Positions 55,175-64,000 of a stretch of DNA of 64,000 bases are shown piece by piece (positions within the stretch are counted from its first letter, which is position 1; each line of letters opens with the position of its first letter). Location: the NCBI RefSeq assembly GCF_022347765.1, contig NZ_JAKRFZ010000001.1, forward strand, positions 496,001 to 560,000, read 5' to 3'. Position numbers and translations under genes: made by a program. The notes beneath the pieces are model-generated. The model saw only the letters and a program-made list of their open reading frames with translations, was not told where the DNA came from and did not search any database. This stretch comes from Pseudoalteromonas sp. OOF1S-7. Lineage in GTDB: Bacteria > Pseudomonadota > Gammaproteobacteria > Enterobacterales > Alteromonadaceae.

Positions 55175-56806
55175 TTAATTGACTGTATAAATAGGCGCAC
55201 TGGCAAACCAGGCTTCCACACGCTCAATCAGAACAGGATCATCGGCGTCCATGGCCAGCGCTCTGGCACGTGATGCCAACTGGTTTGCCAGCTCAACGTG
55301 ACGCGACTGACGCAACAAATCAGCCTGAGCCAGCCATATCCAGATTTGATTGGGAATAGCATTGCTCGCGTCAGCCACCTGCTGCGCCTGGGTAAATAGT
55401 CGCTCAGCTTCTTGTTGCTCTCCTTGCTCAGTTGCGATCCGAGCCAGCTCGATCAACGCATTCGTCTGGCCATAAATAGCATCAAATCGCTGGTGATAGC
55501 TCAGCGCTGAATGTAATAAGCGGGAGGCCTCGCTGTAGCGACCCTGAATACGTTTTATCTTACCCAGCTCTTCAAGTGCGTAGGCAATAAATAAATGATC
55601 TGAACTGTCACTGGCCTGATCATGCGCGGTGGCAATATAGGTTTCTGCGTCAGCCAGCTCTTGTTCTCGATTGGCTTGCTGTGGCCAGTTTATGAGTAAA
55701 TATCCCATCATCAGGTTAGCACGCATACGCTCACGCTGAGTAACAGCACCATCACCAGTCGCCGCAATATTCTGCTGCAACAGAGCCAGTGCCGCCGTAA
55801 CGTCACCATGGTTTGCCAGGCTTGCTGCAAGGTAACGCCTGACTGTCAAAGGATCGCCAGTATGGCTCAATGCCAGGCGCAGTGCAGCAATCGCATCCTG
55901 GTATTCACGTGACAGATATAACTGTACACCCCGGGCAAATGCTTCATTGCTAAAATCCAGGTGACGTTGCACATTCAGCTGCTGTTCATGCCCACCGAAT
56001 CGGCTAGCCAGTCGCGCAATCAAGGCCTGATAGGCCTGTTCAGGGTCTGGCGCAAAGACGACTCCTTGCTCAGCCCCCCAATTGAAGTTCAGCGTGTATT
56101 GCAGTTGCATATCCTGTGGAAAGCCACTTAGGCGGGTTTCTATCAGCAAATCGGCACCAAGTCGTTCCTGCAGCTGTAGCACATCCTGACGCCGGGACAG
56201 CCGGATCTGCCCTGTATCATCCGAGTACCAGGGACTGTGGGATAAGGTAGTTAACACATGTTCTGCTGCAACAACGTGCAACTCAGCCTCTGCCCGGGTA
56301 TGCTTGCTTAAATAGGCAAGCCCATGTAAAGGCACAGCCGTATGCACATCATCCAGTATGGCGTTTTCAACCGGTAAAAATGCCACCGTAGGGTAGTGAG
56401 CGGCATGATTCTTTGCGCCCCACTGCCCGCTCAGCATTAACCAGCTAACAGCAAGGATTAGCACAGTAAGCACAACGGCTGAACGCCGGTAATTCGCCAC
56501 CTTAATACGTTGAATGGGAATGACTTCAGCAACCAGTTGATAACCGGTACGCGGATGGGTTTTGATACTGTCGGCGCCCAGCAGCTCGCGCAATTCACGG
56601 ATAGACTGCACCAGTACCTGCTCCTGAACAACCACCCCCTGCCAAACCGTATCCAGCAGCTGCGCTTTGGTCACCACCTGATCGGCATGCTGGATCAATA
56701 TCTGCAACACAGCCAGTGTCTTGGCCCGAATAGCCTTTGTTCCCTGGGCTGTGATAGCGGTGCCTTTGAGCAGATCTATTTCGACTTGGCTGAGCAAATA
56801 ACGCAT
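55175..56806 (-). CDS. CadC/ToxR-type membrane regulator with TPR domain
   Basis: A 543-residue protein. An OmpR-type winged helix at the N-terminus (about 5-95; VTKAQLLDTVWQGVVVQEQVLVQSIRELR and KTHPRTGYQL) is followed by one transmembrane helix (about residues 107-127, VVLTVLILAVSWLMLS) and a large periplasmic part with tetratricopeptide-like helices. It should bind DNA directly at the membrane in response to a periplasmic signal, as CadC and ToxR do. The signal is unknown. Likely target genes are the adjacent lipoprotein gene or the oxidase-decarboxylase pair. The ATG at 56806 is chosen over an in-frame TTG at 56845. Confidence 0.8.
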   Translation of the reverse strand: MRYLLSQVEIDLLKGTAITAQGTKAIRAKTLAVLQILIQHADQVVTKAQLLDTVWQGVVVQEQVLVQSIRELRELLGADSIKTHPRTGYQLVAEVIPIQRIKVANYRRSAVVLTVLILAVSWLMLSGQWGAKNHAAHYPTVAFLPVENAILDDVHTAVPLHGLAYLSKHTRAEAELHVVAAEHVLTTLSHSPWYSDDTGQIRLSRRQDVLQLQERLGADLLIETRLSGFPQDMQLQYTLNFNWGAEQGVVFAPDPEQAYQALIARLASRFGGHEQQLNVQRHLDFSNEAFARGVQLYLSREYQDAIAALRLALSHTGDPLTVRRYLAASLANHGDVTAALALLQQNIAATGDGAVTQRERMRANLMMGYLLINWPQQANREQELADAETYIATAHDQASDSSDHLFIAYALEELGKIKRIQGRYSEASRLLHSALSYHQRFDAIYGQTNALIELARIATEQGEQQEAERLFTQAQQVADASNAIPNQIWIWLAQADLLRQSRHVELANQLASRARALAMDADDPVLIERVEAWFASAPIYTVN

Positions 56807-57213
56807 CGTTCCATCTCTTGATAAACAATACTGGCACCGATCCAACAGATGCCCCCATCAGGAGTGTGCAATATTTCCTCTGTGAGCTCAAGTCCCCAAA
56901 TTATAAACCTCTCCTTACTGGAGTGAGACAAACAAGAAATTAAACTGCTTTATATTCAGTGCCATACCCTATTTACTGCTATTTTTTGAACACAATACGC
57001 ATAAAAATTAACCCTTGTGCTACATTTTATGTGGATTATGTCTTTTTGGTGTCAGTAGTGTAATCAAGCAGATGACATTGTACCCATCTTATGGTTACGA
57101 CTCTTTCACCTGAAGACAGCGAAAATAAGCCCACACAACTGAACAGAAGTCGTCGTAAAGATTGTTGTCGTCGATTGTGACAAAAATGGTAAATAACGAA
57201 TTAAGGAACTACT
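56807..57213. other. Intergenic region between divergent regulator and oxidase genes
   Basis: This 407-bp region holds the divergent promoters. A possible weak promoter toward the oxidase is TTGTGC with TATGTC 16 bp downstream (about 57016-57043), with AAGGA as ribosome binding site near 57203. A 29-codon frame at 57091-57180 has no ribosome binding site. No operator could be identified. Confidence 0.35.
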
Positions 57214-59175
57214 ATGACGCACTATTCTTTTGGCAATGAGATCAGCGACAAAAGCCTCCCTAAGCACCTTAAGGTTGCCATTGTCGGGGCAGGTATGGGC
57301 GGATTATACAGCGCATGGCGCCTACAGAACGAATCAGGCTGTGATAACCTTGCTATTTTTGAGCGCTCTAACCGTACAGGTGGCCGGCTTGACTCCGATT
57401 TAATTCAGTTCAAAAACCAACACAGTGATACACCGCCCACCATTACAGTCAAAGAAGAACAAGGTGGCATGCGATTTTTGTTCGATGGCATGGATGACCT
57501 AATGGCGCTATTTCTTAACCTGGACCTGCAAGATCAAATAGTCCCCTTTCCAATGAACAGTGGTGGCGATAACCGGCTGTTTTTTCGTGGTAAAAGCTTT
57601 AGCGTCAACACCGCAGCACAAGACAATTATAAGATTTGGTCCGAGCTGTACAACCTGGCGCCTTCTGAACAAGGCGTAAACCCAAAAGACATAGTCAATG
57701 TGGTATTCAACCGCATCCTGCAAGCCAACCCCCAATTCAAAGCCCGACCAGAAGTGAGGGGCCCCGAGTTCTGGCAGGCGTTCCGGCTGGAGTGTCAATG
57801 GCAGGGTAAGACTCTCAACGAGTGGACATTATGGGATCTGTACACCGCTATGGGATACTCTCAGGAATGTATCAACATGCTGTACCGGGTGCTGGGCTTC
57901 AATGGGACCTTTTTATCACAGATGAACGCCGGCGTAGCCTACCAATTACTGGAGGATTTTCCGGCAGGTGTGCAGTTTAAAACCTTCAAAGACGGATTCA
58001 GCACACTCCCCAATGCACTCGTTGACAAAATAGGTACCGAACACATTCACCTGCAAACCAGTATTGAAGAAATCTCATATATCGAAGAGAATAAGCATTA
58101 CGAGTTACACTATCTGCACACCGATGACAGCGGACGCAGCCACAAGGGCAAAGTAACAGCCGAAAAAGTCATCCTCGCTCTGCCTCGCCTGGCACTGGAG
58201 AAACTGTTTGTTCGTTCGAATGCATTTAATACCCTGGACAAAGAACGCTCCGAGCACTTATGGAATACCCTGCAATCGACCTCTAATCAGCCACTGCTAA
58301 AAATTAATCTCTATTATGACAATGCCTGGTGGGGACGCGGTACCACAGGACGCCCGGCCGTTGAGTTTGGGCCCAACTTTGCTGACTTGCCAACGGGCTC
58401 CGTCTACCCGTTTTATGCCGTTAACGAGGAGCTGGTTGCCGCTTTGATGTATCAGGAACGTAAAACTGATCCCTCTGAAAGCACGCAAGCCAAACTAGAC
58501 CATATCAGCAACGAAAAATACGAACGCCCGGCCGCACTGACTATCTATTGTGACTATCTCAATATTAATTTCTGGAGTGCATTACAAAACATTGGTGAAA
58601 CCTATCATCATCCACATCAGGACGAGTATGTGACCGATATTCCTGGTGATATCTACCCTGCCTCTACGGCCGTAGTGGAGCAAGCCACACGCTTTTTCAA
58701 AGATATTTTCAATACCCACTATGTTCCGGAACCTATTCTGACCAGTGCCCGGATCTGGCAAGGCAGTGTCCATTTTGATGTGCCACCCAGCCAACAGTTT
58801 GGATTCGGCGTACACCAGTGGGCAGTCGGTGCAGATGACAAAAAGGTGATGGCCGATCTGACTGAGCCTTTACCCAACCTGTTTACCTGCGGGGAAGCCT
58901 TTTCAGACTATCAGGGCTGGGTGGAAGGTGCTCTGCGCTCAACCGATCTGGCGCTCAAACAAGGATTTGGGCTACAGCCATTGAGTGAGGTCTATGAACA
59001 GACGACACACATCAGCTCGTCAGAGGCCATTAAAGTGGCGTATGAAGAAAATGCCAGCAAGCTGATCAATCAGTATATTGAGCCTAACTTCTCAGCCGGC
59101 AGCGCACCTGTGGAGAAACCTTCTGAGGTTGAGAACGTACTGGGAGTTAACCTCAGTTACTTTGACCTTAAGTGA
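57214..59175 (+). CDS. FAD-dependent amine / L-amino-acid oxidase
   Basis: A 653-residue flavoprotein of the monoamine oxidase family. The FAD Rossmann motif VAIVGAGMGGLYSAW is at 21-35 (G25, G27, G30), Glu50 ends the second strand, then RTGGRLDS. The C-terminal FAD segment is NLFTCGEAFSDYQGWVEGALRS. Length and blocks resemble L-amino-acid oxidases of marine Pseudoalteromonas, which deaminate amino acids to 2-oxo acids with release of hydrogen peroxide and ammonia. No signal peptide is evident. It is followed at 77 bp by a ThDP decarboxylase, which could consume the 2-oxo acid. Tryptophan 2-monooxygenase-type activity is an alternative. Confidence 0.8.
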   Translation: MTHYSFGNEISDKSLPKHLKVAIVGAGMGGLYSAWRLQNESGCDNLAIFERSNRTGGRLDSDLIQFKNQHSDTPPTITVKEEQGGMRFLFDGMDDLMALFLNLDLQDQIVPFPMNSGGDNRLFFRGKSFSVNTAAQDNYKIWSELYNLAPSEQGVNPKDIVNVVFNRILQANPQFKARPEVRGPEFWQAFRLECQWQGKTLNEWTLWDLYTAMGYSQECINMLYRVLGFNGTFLSQMNAGVAYQLLEDFPAGVQFKTFKDGFSTLPNALVDKIGTEHIHLQTSIEEISYIEENKHYELHYLHTDDSGRSHKGKVTAEKVILALPRLALEKLFVRSNAFNTLDKERSEHLWNTLQSTSNQPLLKINLYYDNAWWGRGTTGRPAVEFGPNFADLPTGSVYPFYAVNEELVAALMYQERKTDPSESTQAKLDHISNEKYERPAALTIYCDYLNINFWSALQNIGETYHHPHQDEYVTDIPGDIYPASTAVVEQATRFFKDIFNTHYVPEPILTSARIWQGSVHFDVPPSQQFGFGVHQWAVGADDKKVMADLTEPLPNLFTCGEAFSDYQGWVEGALRSTDLALKQGFGLQPLSEVYEQTTHISSSEAIKVAYEENASKLINQYIEPNFSAGSAPVEKPSEVENVLGVNLSYFDLK

Positions 59176-59252
59176 TCCTGCAACGGGCATCCGAAACGGT
59201 GCCCTTACCATTGTGCGGCGGACACCCGCGTAGCTTGCTCAGGAGAGAATGA

Positions 59253-61043
59253 ATGACTCACACTACCCCCATTTATACTGTCGCCGACTATTTCAAAGCG
59301 CGACTAGAAGAGATAGGCGTCGACCAAATGTTTGGTGTTGCCGGCAACTATACAGCGGCTTTACTCGATACCATACTGGCCGACGCCCACTCGCCAATCA
59401 ACATTAACGGCAATGCCAATGAAATTTGTGCCGGCTTTGCTGCAGATGCCTATGCCCGCCTGAAAGGCCCGAGCGCCTTGTATGTCACTTACAGTGTGGG
59501 CGCATTCAGCCTGCTCAATACCATTGCCGGGTCCTTTGTAGAACAAGTCCCGGTGATCCTGATCAATGGCGCGCCAACCAACAAAGAAGATCAGATTTCA
59601 AAAAATGCCGGATTACTCTACTCACACACCACAGGCTATGAATTTGTCGATATTCACATGTTCCGCCCTGTTACCGTTGCAGCAGAGCGGATCGTAAACG
59701 CCAACCAGGCACCTTATCAGATCGATTCTGCCCTGGCCGCTTTGCTGACGGAACGTCGCCCGGTCTACTTTGAAGTCAGTGAGGATGTCTGGCGGGCCGA
59801 GTGCATTAAACCGGCTCATCCTCTTGCGCTTAACAACCCTGCCAGTGTCACGGTCAGTGAAGCACAGCAGGCCGCCAAAGCCACGGTCGAACTGATGCTC
59901 AGTCAGCCAAAGAGCATCTTCTGGGCAGGCGTAGAGCTGCAACGTTTTGGTCTGCAAAACACCTTTTTAGAATTACTTGAAGTGATCAACCGCAACCATA
60001 CCGTGCCGGAAGGGCATATTCACTTTGTGACCTCTGCGCTGAGCAAGTCGGTCATCGCAGAAACACACCCCTGGTTTGAAGGTTGTGTCACCATGAGCCC
60101 CTCAGAAGTCGAGTCCCTGGTTGGAGACGATGGAATACTAGTGGGTGTAGGTGCCTGGACAACCGGCAAAGATACCGGCAACCAGGATATTCGCAGCAGC
60201 CGCACAGTGCTTGCAGCACAAGGGGGGGTGTATGTTGGTGCGGCCTATTACGCCTCGGCCACACTGGAGGACTATCTGCAGTGCCTGATCGCCGAATTTA
60301 CCGCCCTGGCCCGACAACAACCGGCCAGTTTAAAAGGTTTGCGCATGCACAGACCACTGCTGACGAACCACTCGGCGGATGCGCAGCTTGGCTATGACAG
60401 TTTTTTTGCTACACTCAGTCAATGGCTTGACGAAGACGATGTGCTGGTGGTGGATGCCGGCTTCCCATTGATTGGCGCACAGAGTGTGAAAATACCTACA
60501 CAGGATGGTTTTGTTGCTCAGGCAGCCTGGTTGTCTATTGGCTACTCAGTCCCCGCAGGTACAGGCATCAAATGCGCGTTTCCTGATAAACGTGCCGTTG
60601 TGGTGGTTGGTGATGGCGCTTTTCACGAGACATGTCAGGCGGTTGCCGATCAACATGCCTATGGTCAGAACACGGTGGTGTTTGTACTGGCAAATGGCAT
60701 TTACGGGATTGAACAGTACCTCGTCAACCCAAACCCTTTCAGAACACCGCCTGTTGACTATCAGGACAAGCTACTTGATAAAGTGTATAGCTACAACGAC
60801 CTGCCCAGCTGGAAAATTGCTAATATTACCCAGGCATTTGGTGGTGAAGGGCGTCGGGTAAACAACCTGAGTGAATTAATGGCTGTCATGGAAGAGGTAA
60901 GAACCGATCCTTACAACAATTACGTCGTGGAAGTCACCATTCCGAAAGAAGATACGCCACACGCGATTACGCGCGAAGCCAACAGCGCTGTGGGTGAAGA
61001 TGAAATTGCGAACCCAGACTGGCCACCACGAAATAAATTCTAG
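59253..61043 (+). CDS. ThDP-dependent 2-oxoacid decarboxylase
   Basis: A 596-residue enzyme of the pyruvate/indolepyruvate decarboxylase family. The N-terminal domain has the catalytic Glu in NANEICAGFAADAYAR (E57). The ThDP-binding motif starts at GDG (453-455) in VVVGDGAFHETCQAVADQ and closes with LANGIYGIEQ. The His-His pair of PDC (in HHTLG) is Ser-His here (LLYSHTTGYEF), so the substrate range may differ. The start is supported by AGGAGA 7 bp upstream. It probably decarboxylates an aromatic or branched 2-oxo acid from the upstream oxidase to an aldehyde. A terminator follows. Confidence 0.82.
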   Translation: MTHTTPIYTVADYFKARLEEIGVDQMFGVAGNYTAALLDTILADAHSPININGNANEICAGFAADAYARLKGPSALYVTYSVGAFSLLNTIAGSFVEQVPVILINGAPTNKEDQISKNAGLLYSHTTGYEFVDIHMFRPVTVAAERIVNANQAPYQIDSALAALLTERRPVYFEVSEDVWRAECIKPAHPLALNNPASVTVSEAQQAAKATVELMLSQPKSIFWAGVELQRFGLQNTFLELLEVINRNHTVPEGHIHFVTSALSKSVIAETHPWFEGCVTMSPSEVESLVGDDGILVGVGAWTTGKDTGNQDIRSSRTVLAAQGGVYVGAAYYASATLEDYLQCLIAEFTALARQQPASLKGLRMHRPLLTNHSADAQLGYDSFFATLSQWLDEDDVLVVDAGFPLIGAQSVKIPTQDGFVAQAAWLSIGYSVPAGTGIKCAFPDKRAVVVVGDGAFHETCQAVADQHAYGQNTVVFVLANGIYGIEQYLVNPNPFRTPPVDYQDKLLDKVYSYNDLPSWKIANITQAFGGEGRRVNNLSELMAVMEEVRTDPYNNYVVEVTIPKEDTPHAITREANSAVGEDEIANPDWPPRNKF

Positions 61044-61050
61044 TAAATGT

Positions 61051-61078
61051 AAAAAACCACCCGTAGAGGGTGGTTTTT
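61051..61078. terminator. Bidirectional terminator between the decarboxylase and the surface-protein gene
   Basis: AAAAAACCACCC and GGGTGGTTTTT flank the loop GTAGA. It lies between convergent genes (stops at 61043 and 61095). Confidence 0.9.
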
Positions 61079-61094
61079 AAATTCAGACTCAGTA

Positions 61095-64000
61095 TTACAT
61101 CACGCGTTTTCGCATCCGCAATGCCCCCAGTAATAACAACCCTGCCAACATATACAGCAAAGTGCCACCGGAGCCTTTTTCTTCAGCTTTGACGTCCGCC
61201 TTATTGACCACGACAGTCACAACTTGCTCTGTGCTCATTGCGCCATCCGACACACTCAGTTTAAATACCAGCTCAGTGGTATTGTTAACTTTTGGTGCTG
61301 TGAAAGACATAGTCGGGCTTTGTGCATTTTCCAGCGTTACTTTTGTACCATTGATCTGTTGCCATTCATAGCTCACTGACGAACCTTCCGGGTCACTTGC
61401 GCTGGCTTTTACAGTCACCTTTGATTCAGAGCTGACCGATATACGCTCATTGACTGTCACAGCAGGCGCCTTATTGACATGTTTAAATGTCACTTCAAAA
61501 CGATGGGTAAAACGCCCGTAACCATCATCAATCACAACATCAATATACCCTTCCACAGAATCTTCAAGTTCAGGGACTGTCAGTGTGGCCACGGCCTCTC
61601 CCTGCTCGTACGCAATCTCAATGTCTGGCTCTGAAACAAGCCACTCAAATTTCAGCGCATCACCATCCAGATCACTGGAAGCAGAAGCATCGAGTGTGAA
61701 AGACGTCAGTTCTTCCATGGTTTCAGGTACGGTCAACACCAGAGTTGGCTCCCTGTTTGGGTTTTCAGTCGCCAGAACAGACACTGATTCGATGACCCCA
61801 TTAACGCTGCCGTCCAGATCGAACGGTCCGCCATCAACCAGAGTGTATGCTACACACTGTACACAATTGTCACTGTCTGCTGCTTTGCTCGGGACAGTTT
61901 CCCAACCTTGTAATGTCAACTGACGTACTTGAGTGCTTTGCTCAGTTTTAAATGCCTGAGGGTGAGACCAGATCACGGTTGCAGATGACATCCCCTGAGC
62001 CAGATATAGCTTAGTATTAAACAGATCACTGTAAGGTTTAAAATGCGGATCGTCAGCATGCACCGTCAGTGACTGAGCGGTCAGGTAACTATCGAGTTCA
62101 CTGAAAGACAAACTCATGTCAGCTCTTGGCTGGCTTGCCCGTGACTGCGCAATATTTCCTATCGTGATCATCGCCCCCTGAGAGTCAAGCCGCAGCGTTT
62201 GTCCTGTGCTTAGGTGAGCCAGGGCAGGTTGGTTGTGGGTATCCAAATAGTCAACAATACCATCGCCATCACTGTCTACCAGCCCTTCTATGGCATCACT
62301 CACCCCATCACCGTCGCTGTCGCTCTCTTCGTTGAGTACCTCAGCCACAACCGGATAGGCTTGCTGGTAGTGATATAGTGATTGGTCACTCTTTTTGGTC
62401 ACAGTCACGTTGAGCTGTAGCAGTTCATTACCACTGAGCGATGGCGCACCAAATACCCATTGAACGGCGTTTTTGTCGGACAACGGCCAGAATCGGCCAT
62501 GGTGATCTCTCACTGCCACGGTATAGTGCTCGGCACTCATCGGCTCAGCAATGCTAACGTACAGGGCCGGACGGTCTGCCTCAGGCTGAAGTGCAGCAAC
62601 CGTTTTACCCGCTTGCATAGCAAACAACCTTACCGTCGGCGCACCGGACTCGGTCTGTGCTGCCAGCGTACTCACAACTTCACCATCGAGCCAGGCACCC
62701 TCCACTTCTGAAACCTGTAGTTGCGCTCCCGCATCCGCACCTAAACCTTGCAACGACATAACAAAACTGAGGTGTGATTCAGAGCTAAACTCAAACGGTG
62801 TGTTATCGACCATACCTGATAGTGTGACCGTCTGCTGTGGTGATTTACCATCAAGTTGCACCAATACTGCAGCATCACCATTTGAATCCTGAGTAAAGCT
62901 GGATTGCACTGTCAGGCGGGGTAGTACAGACACCGGAACACTTTGCGTCATACTATTGCCGCTATTATCAGTTGCCACAAACTCAATATCCTGTTGCCCG
63001 GTGACAAAGGTATAGCCTTGTGCATATTCAACATCAACTTCACTGACAAGATCCACAAACAACCCGGCATCGGATACCGCTGCTAAGATCCCCGCAGCAG
63101 TAGCCGATTTCACTAATAGTTGTTGCTCCTGATAGGCGGGTGCCGTGGTGTCAACCACAGTTACTTGCTGAACTGACTCAGCCACCATGCCCATTGCATC
63201 GACAGCACGCCAGGTCACTACATGTTCACCCAGTGGCAAAGGTGCCGAGTCAACCAGATAAACTTCGGGTGCAATTGAACCATTATCTGTAACTGTAATC
63301 TCTGCCAGCCCAGCAATATCCGTTAACGTGCCCGTTGCTTCCACAACCGCTGCACCGCTGTGCTCAATCGAAGGCGGGGCAAAGCTCCCTGAGGTCGGGT
63401 CAACAGGTGCTGCATCTTCTGCATCTGGGACACCATCGCCGTCGGTATCTCGGGACAAAGGATTAGTGCCCAGTTCTAATTCCTGTAAGTTGGATAACCC
63501 ATCGCCGTCCTCGTCCCGCAGCGCATCACTTGCATCATTGATATCAAAACCATGATAGGTTTCCCAGGCATCTGTCATGCCATCCTGATCTGAATCAGCA
63601 TCTCTGTTAGACACCCAAACGAAATTGTCCAGCCACACGGCATCCTGGCCGCTTGAGACCGAGCCATCTTTACGATATCTGAAGGTAATGGTGTGATTGC
63701 CAGCATTAACTCGCACCGAATCCGTTTGCCACTGCGACACATCTGAGGCTTCTAGGACCGTTGCGCCATCAATATCAACGGTAAAGCGGTCACAGCAACT
63801 TTCAGTATCCATCTTGAGGTCAAAATTCAATACCCCTGGCTCGAACTCGCCGGTGAGCGTAAATGAACTCTCCTGGCTGTCAGCAATGTCGCCCGATTGC
63901 AGCGCATATTCACCGTTCGACGCTTCAGTCGTCACGCGCGTCCACGCTATTGCGCTATGTTCCGCATTATTAAACCAGGATGGTAACTCAGCGCCTTCAA
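61095..64000 (-). CDS. Large GlyGly-CTERM surface protein, 5' end outside window
   Basis: At least 967 residues. The reading frame is still open at the window edge (codons continue upstream of the GTG at 63933-63935), so the N-terminus is missing. In order it has a jelly-roll-like domain (to about residue 130), thrombospondin type 3 calcium repeats of the DxDxDG kind (DSDQDG, DEDGDG, DTDGDG), a HYR-like domain (PLGEHVVTWRAVD), a second run (DSDGDG twice) and two PKD/cadherin-like domains (KFEWLVSE and SYEWQQI). The C-terminus is GSGGT, a hydrophobic helix, then RMRKR: a GlyGly-CTERM signal processed by rhombosortase. It is likely a secreted, surface-attached adhesin or enzyme. Confidence 0.82.
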   Translation of the reverse strand, partial: EGAELPSWFNNAEHSAIAWTRVTTEASNGEYALQSGDIADSQESSFTLTGEFEPGVLNFDLKMDTESCCDRFTVDIDGATVLEASDVSQWQTDSVRVNAGNHTITFRYRKDGSVSSGQDAVWLDNFVWVSNRDADSDQDGMTDAWETYHGFDINDASDALRDEDGDGLSNLQELELGTNPLSRDTDGDGVPDAEDAAPVDPTSGSFAPPSIEHSGAAVVEATGTLTDIAGLAEITVTDNGSIAPEVYLVDSAPLPLGEHVVTWRAVDAMGMVAESVQQVTVVDTTAPAYQEQQLLVKSATAAGILAAVSDAGLFVDLVSEVDVEYAQGYTFVTGQQDIEFVATDNSGNSMTQSVPVSVLPRLTVQSSFTQDSNGDAAVLVQLDGKSPQQTVTLSGMVDNTPFEFSSESHLSFVMSLQGLGADAGAQLQVSEVEGAWLDGEVVSTLAAQTESGAPTVRLFAMQAGKTVAALQPEADRPALYVSIAEPMSAEHYTVAVRDHHGRFWPLSDKNAVQWVFGAPSLSGNELLQLNVTVTKKSDQSLYHYQQAYPVVAEVLNEESDSDGDGVSDAIEGLVDSDGDGIVDYLDTHNQPALAHLSTGQTLRLDSQGAMITIGNIAQSRASQPRADMSLSFSELDSYLTAQSLTVHADDPHFKPYSDLFNTKLYLAQGMSSATVIWSHPQAFKTEQSTQVRQLTLQGWETVPSKAADSDNCVQCVAYTLVDGGPFDLDGSVNGVIESVSVLATENPNREPTLVLTVPETMEELTSFTLDASASSDLDGDALKFEWLVSEPDIEIAYEQGEAVATLTVPELEDSVEGYIDVVIDDGYGRFTHRFEVTFKHVNKAPAVTVNERISVSSESKVTVKASASDPEGSSVSYEWQQINGTKVTLENAQSPTMSFTAPKVNNTTELVFKLSVSDGAMSTEQVVTVVVNKADVKAEEKGSGGTLLYMLAGLLLLGALRMRKRVM

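Noticed and set aside
57091..57180. A 29-codon frame ahead of the oxidase gene, considered as a leader peptide
   Set aside because: No ribosome binding site, no run of one amino acid and no terminator-antiterminator hairpins, so attenuation is not supported.
1..64000. CRISPR arrays, tRNA and rRNA genes, prophage and IS elements
   Set aside because: No regular direct-repeat and spacer pattern, no tRNA-like or rRNA sequence and no transposase, integrase or phage structural gene were seen.

Overview
The window reads as chromosomal DNA of a marine gammaproteobacterium of the Alteromonadales, most likely Pseudoalteromonas. This is inferred from the conserved ribF-ileS-lspA-fkpB-ispH block followed by type IV pilus minor pilins, from several large TonB-dependent receptors whose N-termini begin MLNxKxxKAVRLA, from a GlyGly-CTERM surface protein and from the close match of the housekeeping genes to that group. 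No rRNA, tRNA, prophage, IS transposase or CRISPR array was seen.

Left end (1-15 kb), all on the minus strand: a minor pilin operon pilV-pilW-pilX-pilY1-pilE, directly preceded by an AlgZ/AlgR-like LytTR two-component pair, then ispH-fkpB-lspA-ileS-ribF and murJ. A direct repeat that fits the LytTR operator pattern lies upstream of pilV, so the regulator probably controls the neighbouring pilus operon. Between murJ and rpsT is a 455-bp gap holding an extended -10 promoter and several nested hairpins, a possible unannotated RNA.

Middle (15-30 kb): rpsT (UUG start), a CheY-like regulator, small membrane proteins, smrA, a GhrA-type reductase, a fused acyltransferase resembling the ornithine-lipid synthase OlsF, a thioredoxin-like protein, a TonB-dependent receptor, ppiC, grxA, deaD, mtfA and an HrpB-like helicase. 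Two near-identical 162-bp palindromic-ended repeats (15644 and 30644) look like non-autonomous MITE-type elements.

Receptor block (30.9-40.2 kb): three paralogous TonB-dependent receptors in tandem on the minus strand. Each is its own unit with a terminator, the same CCAGGGAGAA leader and the same TTGAC-N18-TAnnnT promoter layout.

Repair and housekeeping block (40.7-48 kb): polB divergent from dinG-yfcA-priC-HDAC-like, then a ComFB-like gene overlapping ybaM.

Right end (48-64 kb), accessory: a Nep1-like protein with an intact GHRHDWE motif, a small protein with an internal duplication, an RND permease with its adaptor, a GH16-like lipoprotein convergent with a CadC-type regulator, an FAD amino-acid oxidase followed by a ThDP 2-oxoacid decarboxylase (together a plausible amino acid to aldehyde route), and the 3' part of a large GlyGly-CTERM surface protein that runs off the window edge.

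Functional names rest on motif recognition and memory of families; no database search was possible.
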